Assembly (NCBI RefSeq): GCF_041053055.1
Contig: NZ_CP163443.1
Location: 124,001-188,000, forward strand
Origin: Streptomyces sp. R41
GTDB lineage: Bacteria; Actinomycetota; Actinomycetes; Streptomycetales; Streptomycetaceae
Reading direction: 5' to 3'
Length of the DNA: 64,000 nucleotides
Shown: piece by piece, positions 33,970-42,101 of the stretch
How positions within the stretch are numbered: position 1 is the first letter of the stretch
Layout: every line of letters starts with the position of its first letter
Notes under the pieces: model-generated
Databases searched by the model: none
What the model saw: only the letters and a program-made list of their open reading frames with translations
Told to the model about the DNA's origin: nothing
Program-made: the position numbers and the translations under genes

Positions 33970-35397
33970 GGTCGTGTCCCTCGTCGTGGTGTTGGGGATC
34001 AACTGGCGGGCGTGTTTGGAGTGTTGGGCAGCGCCGGGTCGCTTTCGGGGAGTTCGCGGTAGATCTCGCCCATGCTGCCTTCGGGGAGGTAGCGGCGGGG
34101 AAAGGCGATCCATTCGTCGTGCATCTCGAAGAGCACGGCGGTGACCAGCCGGATGAGCGCGTCGTCGTTGGGAAAGACCTGGACGACATCGATCCTGCGC
34201 TTGATCTCCCGGTTCACCCGTTCCAGCGGGTTCGTCGACTGGATCTTCTTCCAGTGCCGCGGCGGGAAGTCCGCGAACGCGGTCAGATCCTCCTTCGCCT
34301 CCAGCAGCATCGCTTTGACCTTGGGGAACTGGGTGCCGAGCATGTCTGCGACGGTGTCCAGCTGCGTGCGCACGAGGCCGGCGGTGGGCTGGGTGAAGAT
34401 CGTGCGGATCGTCGCGGCGACCATTTCACCGGAATCCCGGTCGATCACGCTGAAGGCATTTCGCAGGAAATGAACCCTGCACCGCTGCCAGGCGGCGCCG
34501 AGCATCACCTTGCGGACCGCAGCGACCAGCCCGGCGTGCTGGTCGGTGATGACCAGGCGAACCCCGGACAGGCCGCGCTCTCGCAGCGAGCGCAGGAATT
34601 CCTTCCAGAACGCCTCGCTCTCGCTGTCGCCGACCATCAGGCCCAGGACCTCGCGGTTGCCGTCCTCGGTGATGCCGGTGGCGACGACCACGGCCCGGGA
34701 GACGATCTGATGGTTCACCCGCGCCTTGCAGTAGGTCGCGTCCAAGTAGACGTAGGGGAAGCGGACGTGGTCCAGCGGGCGGGTGCGGAATGCGGTCAGC
34801 GGCTCATCCAGCATCGTGCAGATCCGCGAGACCTCGGACTTGGAGATCCCGCTGTCCCCGCCCAGGGCTTTGACCAGGTCATCGACGCTGCGAGTGGAGA
34901 CGCCATGCACGTATGCCTCCATGATGACCGCGTAGAGGGCCTGGTCGATGCGGCGCCGGCGCTCCAGCAGGCTGGGGAAGAAGCTGCCGGTGCGGACCTT
35001 GGGGATCTCCAGGTCCAGGTCGCCGGCCAGCGTGGTCAGCACCTTCTCGCGGTGCCCGTTGCGGACGTTGGTCCGCGTCGGCGTGCGCTCGTTCCACTCC
35101 GCACCGATGTGAGCACTCGCCTCGGCCTCGATCAACTCCTGCACCATTCGCTCGGCGATGGCGCGGATGAGCTCGATTCCGTCGGTCGAGCGTAGTGACT
35201 CAAGCAGCCGTATCAGTTCAGACTGGGACAGGGCCATCGTGCACTCCTCGTGGTTGAACTGGGCGTTCACCAAGGAGAGTTACGCGATGGCCCACCTCCT
35301 GTTCAGGGAGCGGTCCTCACCCGTGGAAGTGCGCCCCGGGCAGACGCCCGCGCACTCCCAGCCACTGATCCCGTACACCACGACAAGGGACACCATC
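33970..35397 (-). mobile_element. Complete IS256-family insertion sequence
   Basis: A 1428-bp element. Its ends form an imperfect 32-bp inverted repeat (33970-34001 and the complement of 35366-35397), sharing GTGTCCCT, GTCGTGGTGT and GGGATCA blocks. It carries one transposase gene on the minus strand and is flanked by identical TCCGACAG copies. Intact ends, gene and duplications suggest a fairly recent insertion. Confidence 0.92.
33999..35237 (-). CDS. IS256-family (Mutator-type) DDE transposase
   Basis: A 412-residue transposase starting MALSQSELIRLLESLRSTDG. Family hallmarks: the N-terminal MVQELIEAEASAHIGAEWNE, RNGHREK, TLAGDLDLEIPKVRTGSFFP, the first catalytic Asp in VYLDATYCKAR, the second in RLVITDQHAGL followed by WQRCRVHFLRNAF, and the catalytic Glu in STNPLERVNREIKRRIDVVQ. 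The length is normal for IS256 members and no frameshift is seen, so it is likely functional. Its stop lies within the left inverted repeat. A longer start at 35273 is open but less typical. Confidence 0.95.
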   Translation of the reverse strand: MALSQSELIRLLESLRSTDGIELIRAIAERMVQELIEAEASAHIGAEWNERTPTRTNVRNGHREKVLTTLAGDLDLEIPKVRTGSFFPSLLERRRRIDQALYAVIMEAYVHGVSTRSVDDLVKALGGDSGISKSEVSRICTMLDEPLTAFRTRPLDHVRFPYVYLDATYCKARVNHQIVSRAVVVATGITEDGNREVLGLMVGDSESEAFWKEFLRSLRERGLSGVRLVITDQHAGLVAAVRKVMLGAAWQRCRVHFLRNAFSVIDRDSGEMVAATIRTIFTQPTAGLVRTQLDTVADMLGTQFPKVKAMLLEAKEDLTAFADFPPRHWKKIQSTNPLERVNREIKRRIDVVQVFPNDDALIRLVTAVLFEMHDEWIAFPRRYLPEGSMGEIYRELPESDPALPNTPNTPAS

Positions 35398-35405
35398 TCC
35401 GACAG
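35398..35405. repeat. Right target-site duplication of the IS256-family element
   Basis: TCCGACAG, identical to the copy at 33962-33969. Confidence 0.85.
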
Positions 35406-35858
35406 GGCCGACCGCGGCAAAAGATGGCCTTCCCTGTCGGCGACGACGCTGCTTCCTGACGTCCAAGCGGCGGCTTCGGTTGCCTGTTCCGGCCCGCAAC
35501 ACTCGCAACCCGACCGTGCGGGAGAGTCGACCATCAGCCAGTACGCACCCAGCAGTGAGGCCGGAACAGCAGGGCCCAGAACACCGTCACCATTCCTGTC
35601 CGGTTCCATGCTCAAGCAACGAACACACCGCAGTGCAGAAACGGTTACGTCCACTCCGCACACCGCACGAGGGGTGAGCCAGCGTGCGGCGCTTGACGGA
35701 ATGGCACGGCCTTCCCCCTGTGCAGCACCGCAGTTCCTGCGGGGCCTGCTACCCGATCAGATCGGCGAGGACGTCGCCCAAACCAGCGGTCAGTGGACCT
35801 GATCTCTGGCCACGCATCGCAGGAATGCGGTCCTTCACCTGGGAAGGACGACGAACGC

Positions 35859-36065
35859 ATGGACGAGCTGCACCGTATGCACTTGCAGCACATGGCGGAC
35901 GAACAGTGGCAGCACAGTGTCGCGCCAGCAGTGGACGTCACGCTGGTCGGCCGCTACTACGAGCCGTTCGCCGACCATGCGGTGTCGGTGGCCCAACGCG
36001 TCGTCTGTCTGGTCACCAGTGAACGCCTTGACGAGGTGGCCATGGACGAGCCCATGATCACGTGA
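35859..36065 (+). pseudogene. C-terminal fragment of a PhoU-family protein
   Basis: A 68-residue reading starting MDELHRMHLQHMADEQWQHS and continuing VAPAVDVTLVGRYYEPFADH, AVSVAQRVVCLVTSERLDE. The VTLVGRYYERFADHAV segment is the hallmark of the last helix pair of PhoU phosphate-signalling proteins. The preceding 150 residues of a normal PhoU are absent. GGGAAGGACG lies just upstream of ATG 35859, so it might be translated as a short peptide, but it is most likely debris. Confidence 0.65.
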
Positions 36066-36173
36066 CCTGGTCCGACCTCGCAGCCTGCACGTCGGGCAGT
36101 GCGTCGGAGTGGCCGCCGACAGCCGCCACGGTGCGCTTGCTGCACCAGTTCGGTGACGGCATCGGAACGGCCC

Positions 36174-36737
36174 TCACCCACGGGGCTGTTCATCCGGCGC
36201 GGCAGCGTCATGGTCATCGTGTGCGTTCCGCGCGATCGACCGGCCAACGTGCGTCCACGCCGGTTCGTCCGGGGTCTCGGGTCGGGAGCGCATCAATCCG
36301 TCGAGGTAATCGATCGCGTGTCGGGTGACGTAGCGGTCCGGATCCGGCGACTGCAGGTAGCGGCACACAAGGTCGTCATCGACCTCCTGACGCTGAAGGT
36401 ATGCGGCCAGCGCGCCGACGAGCAGTTGGTTGTGCGCCAGAGCGTCGGTCAGGGCATACAGAACCAGCCGCTGCCACTCGTCCATGCAGGTCTTGTGGTG
36501 GCTGCCAAGTTGCTGGGCCCTGGCGAGGTACTTGCTGATGTAGCGGCAGTGGTAGGTGACGGCGGCCAGCAATTCCACCGGAACGGCGGAATCCGCGGAG
36601 CGCGGAGCCGGCACGGCCTTACGGGCCTGGCGTGCCGGCGGCAGAGCGTCGCGGATCTGCTGAAGACCTTCGGACTGCTCAGGCCCGCCGGGTTCCTCAC
36701 TGCGTCGCACAAGGCGCTTTCGTGAGTATTGCGTCAT
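36174..36737 (-). CDS. Hypothetical helical protein
   Basis: A 187-residue protein of unknown family. The N-terminal 50 residues are basic and disordered (RKRLVRRSEEPGGPEQSEG). The middle is helical with aromatic and cysteine residues: AAVTYHCRYISKYLARAQQL, CMDEWQRLVLYALTDALAHN, LLVGALAAYLQRQEVDDDLV, CRYLQSPDPDRYVTRHAIDY. The C-terminus is acidic and disordered. The regular helical sense and clean start support a real gene. It faces the PhoU fragment (convergent). Confidence 0.6.
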   Translation of the reverse strand: MTQYSRKRLVRRSEEPGGPEQSEGLQQIRDALPPARQARKAVPAPRSADSAVPVELLAAVTYHCRYISKYLARAQQLGSHHKTCMDEWQRLVLYALTDALAHNQLLVGALAAYLQRQEVDDDLVCRYLQSPDPDRYVTRHAIDYLDGLMRSRPETPDEPAWTHVGRSIARNAHDDHDAAAPDEQPRG

Positions 36738-37166
36738 GGTGGATGCCTCCTGCCGTTCCCACGATCTGGCGCTGCAGGTGGCAAGCCCAGCTCCTCGGAG
36801 CGGTGATTGACGCGGTGCGCCAAGGGCCTGCCTGTCCGCAGCAGTCGTGAGCTGCTGCGGCGCTCAACTGGGCACCGTCACAGCACCCAAGAGGCGGCAC
36901 CGCCCAGTAAACGATGCGATCCTCCACCGGTTACGCCACATACCCCGCGCCGCGGCCGAGGCGGTCACGGAATCCGGCCGACAGGCTGTGGCCTGGCTGC
37001 TCCAAGCCCTCTCGGCGCGGCATGCGGCTGGTCGCCGGCGGCGGCGGTCGCCGTGCCCCCGCGGCCCCGTGAGGACTGGTCCAGCGCGCCCGACTCGCAG
37101 GGAACTTCAAGTAGTGCTGAAGGAACTTCGACTCGGCATGGTGCGACTCGTCCTGGCAGTCGTCGC
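36738..37166. other. Gap upstream of the MFS remnant
   Basis: About 430 bp; no recognisable gene, element or hairpin. Confidence 0.45.
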
Positions 37167-37280
37167 CCCGGCTGCGTTCTCCTTGCCGGACTGAGCGCAC
37201 ATGGCACGTATGTGGCCGATGTGCTGCCCGGGCTGATCCTCGTGCCACTGGGAGGCGGCCTGGTCCTCGTCGGATCCACC
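37167..37280 (+). pseudogene. Short fragment of an MFS (DHA2-type) transporter
   Basis: The frame reads GCVLLAGLSAHGTYVADVLP then GLILVPLGGGLVLVG, matching the loop and helix LT.ISPHGSYV.DVLPGLLL.GLG.G of DHA2-family drug exporters. Only about 38 residues remain; it ends at the convergent oxidase gene. Confidence 0.5.
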
Positions 37281-37282
37281 GA

Positions 37283-37711
37283 TTATGGAACCGTGCCCAG
37301 ATCGGCGGTGATCCAGCGTTCCGGCCGCATACGGACCACGACGTGATCGGCAAGTTCCACCTCCGCCCATGCCACAAATCCGTCGAGTGCCTCACCAGAG
37401 AGGTAGCGGCCGGCCATCTCGCGATGGTGCGTGCTGGTCCCCTCAGTTACTTCAGCGACCGGCCCTTCGACCGACACGTACCGGGGCGTCGGCTCCGTGC
37501 GCTGGACCAGCAGGCTGAAGCGGCCCGCCGCTCTGATCAGCGTCATCTTCCGAGAGCCCGCGCCGGTGAGGATCCACGGCAGACCGCCGGGCTCGTACGC
37601 ATACCAAATCGGAACCATCAACGGCCCGCGGTCGTCGCCTGCTGCGACGCCCAGCGCGGCTACATGCGGCTCAGCCAGAAAGCCTTCGCGTTCTTCGCGT
37701 GAAAGCGCCAT
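37283..37711 (-). CDS. Pyridoxamine 5'-phosphate oxidase-like (split-barrel) protein
   Basis: A 142-residue split beta-barrel flavin/F420-binding protein. Starts MALSREEREGFLAEPHVAAL and continues GPLMVPIWYAYEPGGLPWIL, TGAGSRKMTLIRAAGRFSLL, VQRTEPTPRYVSVEGPVAEV, with ERWITADLG at the end. The P.WY.Y and SRK.. patterns are those of the PNPOx-like/F420-dependent family common in actinobacteria. It binds FMN or F420 and acts on an unknown substrate in the cytoplasm. A start at ATG 37711 and normal length support it. Confidence 0.9.
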   Translation of the reverse strand: MALSREEREGFLAEPHVAALGVAAGDDRGPLMVPIWYAYEPGGLPWILTGAGSRKMTLIRAAGRFSLLVQRTEPTPRYVSVEGPVAEVTEGTSTHHREMAGRYLSGEALDGFVAWAEVELADHVVVRMRPERWITADLGTVP

Positions 37712-37786
37712 GCGCCGACTGTAGGCCCAGCCACTGACAACGACTCCGCGAGAAACGGCAGCACACCGCCGTCATCTGACCCGCGA

Positions 37787-38068
37787 TCACGACCCTCGAC
37801 TTGCCTGGGAGATCCGAGCGAAAACGCCGAAGTCCGCCTGTCCGGCCACCTCCAGCGGGTTCCGTACCCATTTGGTCGCCGACATCCTCGCCGGCTCCTC
37901 GGAGCCGTAGAAGGCGACGCGCGCGTAATCCAGCCGTTCGCCGTCCTGGAAGTAGGTCTGGAAGACATCGCGCCAAGCCCAGCACTTCTTGTCGCCGATC
38001 GGCACCTGGAAGATCGACGGGGCCAGCGGGTGGACGCCGAAGGCCACTTCGGCGGAGCCCGAGGCCAT
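37787..38068 (-). other. Protein-like fragment of unknown family
   Basis: A 93-residue frame (MASGSAEVAFGVHPLAPSIF, QVPIGDKKCWAWRDVFQTYF, QDGERLDYARVAFYGSEEPA, RMSATKWVRNPLEVAGQADF) has natural composition and a proper stop. No start signal is seen, and the upstream sequence immediately abuts the PucR gene end. It looks like the C-terminal part of an enzyme that I cannot name. Confidence 0.4.
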
Positions 38069-38098
38069 CCGCTCGACAGAGTGCGCGCCGACCGTTGA

Positions 38099-40057
38099 TC
38101 ACGCGGCGGACAGCACCGTATGGATCTTGAGGGCGAGGTGGACCTGCAGCGCCTGGTCGCCATGGCGCCAGTGCGGGCCGAGCAGCGAGGTGACGCGGTC
38201 GATGCGCTGGTAGAGGGTGTTGACGTGGATATACAGCTCGGCAGCCGTGCGACCCAGGCCGGTGTCGCACGCGAAGTAGGTGAGCAGGGTGCGGGCGAGT
38301 TCGCCGCCGCGTGCGGTGTCGTAGTCGAGGACAGGGCCGATGGTGCGGCGCACGAAGCGCTGCAGCTCGTCGCGGCCCGTCTGATGGAACAGCAGGCCGT
38401 AGACGCCGAGTTGGCTGGGCGAGGCGCCTTCTCCGTCGCGGTCGAGCGCGAGCAGGACATCCAGGCAGCGGGCCGCGTCGTGGTGTGCCTCGACGATGGC
38501 GTCGACGCCGGGCGCAGCCGTCGCGGCGCCGACGGTGACCGGGCTGTCCACGGCCCGTGACAAGTGGTCGGCCAGGCTGCGGGCTGCCTCGTCCGGGTCC
38601 GGGTCCTGCGGCAGGAGGACGACGGTGTCGCCCCGGTATTCGCCCGCGAGACCCCGGGCATGGGCGGCGTACGAGGCGGCGGCATCCGCGATGCGCCGTC
38701 GGTGGGTGCTGTCGCGACAGCGGGCGGCGAACACCGTGTGCGGGCGGTGCAGGTCGAGGCCCACCAGGGTGGCCCGGCGCCGCAGGCCTTCCCGGTTCCG
38801 GTGCGGGGAGCCGAGGAGGTCCTCGAGGATCTCGCCGCGCAGCCGGTGCTCGGCCTCGGCGACGGTGCGTTCGCTGAGCAGCATCAGCGCGGTGACGAGC
38901 GCCGCGCGCTCCAGGGACCGCACACCTGACGCGTCCAGGTGGTCGCGGACGAGCAGCAGTACGCCCAGGAGTTCGCTGCCGGCGACGATGGGGGTGGCGC
39001 ACGCGGCGGACCCGTCGGCGCCGGCCGGGATACGTCGGGTGCGGCGGGCGTCCGTGCTCAGCACCCGGGCGTCACGGACGGCGTGGGCGGCCGGGCACGG
39101 ATCCGGGAGCGTCCCTTCGTTGCGGGCCTGTTCGACCAACGGGTCGTCGCCGGCGGCGGCCATGGTGCGGCCGCGAGGGTCCAGCACAAGGATGCTGCCG
39201 CCGAGGACTTCGGCGAGGGTCTGCGCCACGTCGGCCATCCCGCCGCCGTCGAGAACGATGGTCGTGAGCCGCTCGTGCAGGGCGGCGGCGCGCTCGATCG
39301 ATTCGCTGTGGGCGCGGATGACGCCGTTGGCTTCGGTGAGTTCGTCGACGGCTCGGCGGACGTCCTGGAAGAGGGTGGCGTTCTCGATGGCGATGGCGGC
39401 GTGGTTGGCGAGTGAGACCAGCAGGGCCACTTCGTGGTCGGAGAAGGGGCGGACCCGGCGGTTGGCGGCGAACAGGACGCCGATGACGTTCTCGCCGAGT
39501 TTGAGGGGTACTCCCTGGATGGAGATCAGTCCCTCGCCGCGCACGATGTCGTCGATGCTGTGCTCGAAGCGCAGGTCGGCGAAGTAGTCGGGGGTGTTGT
39601 AGGGAACCGCTGTCTTGGCCACGAGCCCGCCGAGGCCCGCGCCCATGGCCAGCCGGGCCTGTTTGAACGCGTCCGTGCGGATTCCGTCGGTGACCCGCAT
39701 GTAGGTGTCGCCGCGTTGGCTGTCGTTGAGCATCAGATAGGCCACGTCGGTGCCGAGCAGGCCGTGAGCCCGGCGGACGATGGCCTGGAGCACGGCCTCC
39801 AGATCACGCAGTGAGGACAGGTCGCCCGCGGTCTCGTAGAGCGCACCGAGCTCGGCCTCCCGGCGCCGGCGCTCCTCCAGGCGTGTGCGTACCTGCAGGG
39901 CGTCGTCGACCAGCGGGGCCAGCCAGGGCCGGTCCTGCTCGGGGCATCGCTCGAGGAGGGCTTCGTATTCGCTGTGTGCGGCGTCCTCGCGCAGCAGGCG
40001 CAGCAGGCGCGCCGCAGGCTCCACATCGGCCCGACTGTGTGCGGTCGTCGAGTGCAC
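38099..40057 (-). CDS. GAF-domain PucR-family transcriptional regulator
   Basis: A 652-residue regulator. After an N-terminal helical region, a GAF domain spans about residues 75-225 (LRDLEAVLQAIVRRAHGLLG, YLMLNDSQRGDTYMRVTDGI, NVIGVLFAANRRVRPFSDHE). A coiled linker and a second sensor-like domain (about 260-400) follow, then a GGDEF-like PucR segment and a C-terminal PucR helix-turn-helix (DTGLGRTAAELYIHVNTLYQ, RIDRVTSLLG). It lies downstream of the livM gene of the first ABC importer on the same strand and probably controls it in response to the substrate. This layout is typical of actinobacterial regulators of aromatic or branched-chain transport operons. Confidence 0.9.
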   Translation of the reverse strand: MHSTTAHSRADVEPAARLLRLLREDAAHSEYEALLERCPEQDRPWLAPLVDDALQVRTRLEERRRREAELGALYETAGDLSSLRDLEAVLQAIVRRAHGLLGTDVAYLMLNDSQRGDTYMRVTDGIRTDAFKQARLAMGAGLGGLVAKTAVPYNTPDYFADLRFEHSIDDIVRGEGLISIQGVPLKLGENVIGVLFAANRRVRPFSDHEVALLVSLANHAAIAIENATLFQDVRRAVDELTEANGVIRAHSESIERAAALHERLTTIVLDGGGMADVAQTLAEVLGGSILVLDPRGRTMAAAGDDPLVEQARNEGTLPDPCPAAHAVRDARVLSTDARRTRRIPAGADGSAACATPIVAGSELLGVLLLVRDHLDASGVRSLERAALVTALMLLSERTVAEAEHRLRGEILEDLLGSPHRNREGLRRRATLVGLDLHRPHTVFAARCRDSTHRRRIADAAASYAAHARGLAGEYRGDTVVLLPQDPDPDEAARSLADHLSRAVDSPVTVGAATAAPGVDAIVEAHHDAARCLDVLLALDRDGEGASPSQLGVYGLLFHQTGRDELQRFVRRTIGPVLDYDTARGGELARTLLTYFACDTGLGRTAAELYIHVNTLYQRIDRVTSLLGPHWRHGDQALQVHLALKIHTVLSAA

Positions 40058-40129
40058 GGATGCCTCCTGGGTGTTCCGGTACGCGTTCCCGCCTGCGATG
40101 TTCGCCGTCCCGGCCTGGTCTGCACAGAT

Positions 40130-41161
40130 CTACGACGACACCGGCTGCGACGAGTCGTCGTTGTCGTGTTCCAGATGTGGTTCCGGGTCGGGTGTCGGGG
40201 AGCCGGTACGGGGGCGCAGCGCGTGCGCGAGCGTGCCCCACACTCCTCGGCGGAAGAGCAGGACGACGACGATGAAGACGCCGCCGGTGACCAGGCCGGT
40301 CTCCTCGAAGCCGGAGGTGGACAGCCAGTCCTCCAGGCGGACGATGGCGCCGGCGCCCAGCAGGCTGCCCCACAGCGTGCCCATGCCGCCCAGGACCGTC
40401 ATCACGACGACTTTGCCGGAGGTCGTCCAGTACACCTCCTGCAGCGAGGCGAAACCGTGGTTGACCGCGTACAGTCCGCCCGCGAGGCCCGCCAGGAACG
40501 CGGAGACGGTGAAGACGACGAGCTTGTAGCGGTCGGCGGGATAGCCCAGGGCGCGGGCACGGGCGGGATTGTCGCGCACGGCGGCGATCACCCGGCCGAA
40601 CGGGGAGTGGGCGATCCGCCAGGCCGCGGCGAGGCCGAGCAGCACCACTGGCAGGGCCGCGTAGTAGAACACGAACGAGTCCGACAGGTCGAAGCCCGGC
40701 AGGTCGCGGGGAATTCCCTGCAGACCGTTCTCGCCGCCCGTGACATCGCCCCATTGATTGGCGATGAAGTACACCATCTGCGCGAACGCGAGGGTGACCA
40801 TGGCGAAGTAGATGCCACTGCGCCTCACCGCGAGGAACCCGATGGGCAGGGCGAGCAGCGCGGCCGCCCCGGCGCCGCCCAGGACGGCCACGTAGAACGG
40901 CAGTCCGCTGTGGAGGGCGATCAGTCCGGTGACGTACGCCGAGCTGCCCCAGAACGCCGCGTGGCCGAAGGACAGCAGTCCGGCGTGACCGAGCAGCAGA
41001 TCGAAGGCGACGGCGAACAGTCCCCAGCACAGGATGTCCGTGGCGACCGGCGGATACAGGCTCCAGGGCAGGCCGAGGGCGACCAGCAGTCCGGCGGTGA
41101 GCAGGCCCCACCGGATCCAGGCCGGGCGGCCGTGCAGCTTGTCGAGGAGGGCGAGGATCAT
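40130..41161 (-). CDS. livM: Liv-type ABC importer permease (LivM-like), first system
   Basis: A 343-residue inner-membrane permease with about nine hydrophobic segments. Family marks: CWGLFAVAFDLLLGHAGLLS, FGHAAFWGSSAYVTGLI, FYVAVLGGAGAAALLALPIG, YFAMVTLAFAQMVYFIA, the cytoplasmic coupling loop VIAAVRDNPARARALGYPAD, and KVVVMTVLGGMGTLWGSLLG. It pairs with the LivH-like protein, overlapping it by 4 bp. The C-terminal 35 residues are acidic and polar. It forms the translocation path for amino acids or carboxylic acids. Confidence 0.93.
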   Translation of the reverse strand: MILALLDKLHGRPAWIRWGLLTAGLLVALGLPWSLYPPVATDILCWGLFAVAFDLLLGHAGLLSFGHAAFWGSSAYVTGLIALHSGLPFYVAVLGGAGAAALLALPIGFLAVRRSGIYFAMVTLAFAQMVYFIANQWGDVTGGENGLQGIPRDLPGFDLSDSFVFYYAALPVVLLGLAAAWRIAHSPFGRVIAAVRDNPARARALGYPADRYKLVVFTVSAFLAGLAGGLYAVNHGFASLQEVYWTTSGKVVVMTVLGGMGTLWGSLLGAGAIVRLEDWLSTSGFEETGLVTGGVFIVVVLLFRRGVWGTLAHALRPRTGSPTPDPEPHLEHDNDDSSQPVSS

Positions 41162-42024
41162 GCGTGTTCCTCCTTGCCGAAGAGTCCGGCGGGCCGGACC
41201 AGCAGCACGACGGCCATCAGCAGATAGACCGAGGTCTGGGAAAGGACGGGGACGTAGAGGTTGCCGAGCGCCTGGAGCATGCCGATGGTGAATCCGGCGA
41301 GCACCGAGCCGAAGACGGAGCCGAGACCGCCGATGACGACGACCGCGAACACCGTGATGATCAGGTCGCTGCCCATGCCTGTGTTGACCGCCCGCATGGG
41401 TGCGGCGAGCACCCCGGCCAGGGCCGCGAGCCCGACGCCGAAGCCGAAGACCGGCGTGACCCAGCGTCCGGTGTCGATGCCGAACGCCCGGGTGAGCTCG
41501 GGCCGTTCGGTGGCCGCCCGCACGATGGTCCCGATCCGGGTGCGGGTGAGCAGCAGCCACACGGCCAGGCAGAGAGCGACCGAGACGGCCAGGACGAACA
41601 CCTGGTAGCGCGGGAAGTCGAAGAGGCCCAGGTCCATCGAGCCGGTGAAGGGACCACGCTCGTACGGCTGGGAGTGCGCGCCGTACTTCATGCGCAGCAG
41701 GTCCTGGCAGACCAGTGCGACGCCGAAGGTGAGCAGGAAGTTGTAGAGCGGGTCGAGAGCGGTCAGGCGGCGGATCAGCAGCCGTTCGAGGAGGGTGCCG
41801 GTGACGGCGAGGGCGAGGGGGACGAGCAGCAGGGCCCACCAGAAGCCGAGCCCTGTGGTGTCGGCGAGGGCGACCGCGCCGAACGCGCCGAGCATGTAGA
41901 GCGCGCCGTGGGCGAAGTTCACCACGCGCAGCATGCCGAAGATGACCGCGAGGCCGAGTGCGAGCAGGGCGTAGAAGCTGCCGCTGACCAGCCCGTTGAA
42001 GGCCTGTTGGAGGAACGAGGTCAT
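41158..42024 (-). CDS. livH: Liv-type ABC importer permease (LivH-like), first system
   Basis: A 288-residue permease with about eight membrane segments. It begins MTSFLQQAFNGLVSGSFYAL and has the typical GMLRVVNFAHGALYMLGAF, ERLLIRRLTALDPLYNFLLT, VRAATERPELTRAFGIDTGR (coupling loop) and VVVIGGLGSVFGSVLAGFTI. Its stop overlaps the livM start. It follows the substrate-binding protein gene by 77 bp in the same operon. Confidence 0.94.
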   Translation of the reverse strand: MTSFLQQAFNGLVSGSFYALLALGLAVIFGMLRVVNFAHGALYMLGAFGAVALADTTGLGFWWALLLVPLALAVTGTLLERLLIRRLTALDPLYNFLLTFGVALVCQDLLRMKYGAHSQPYERGPFTGSMDLGLFDFPRYQVFVLAVSVALCLAVWLLLTRTRIGTIVRAATERPELTRAFGIDTGRWVTPVFGFGVGLAALAGVLAAPMRAVNTGMGSDLIITVFAVVVIGGLGSVFGSVLAGFTIGMLQALGNLYVPVLSQTSVYLLMAVVLLVRPAGLFGKEEHA

Positions 42025-42101
42025 GGGTGGGTCCTGTCTTCGGCCGGTGGCCTGCCCGTCGGGCTCCGTCGTGCGGCGGGCGGGCCACCGGGCCCTGGTG
42101 G

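Larger units (their letters stand above)
33871..35663 (-). pseudogene. Small membrane-protein gene interrupted by the IS256-family element
   Basis: Removing the element and one 8-bp target copy joins 35663-35398 to 33961-33871 in frame (357 nt, 118 residues plus stop). The upstream part reads GDGVLGPAVPASLLGAYW, CECCGPEQATEAAAWTSGS and HLLPRSALS. After the junction it continues DVRVVARAVILVVATAAIIA and AGWATVGAGG. The C-terminus is therefore a single hydrophobic helix. The start may be GTG 35663 or ATG 35609 (about 100 residues). Family unknown. The clean junction shows that the insertion broke an otherwise open gene. Confidence 0.65.
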
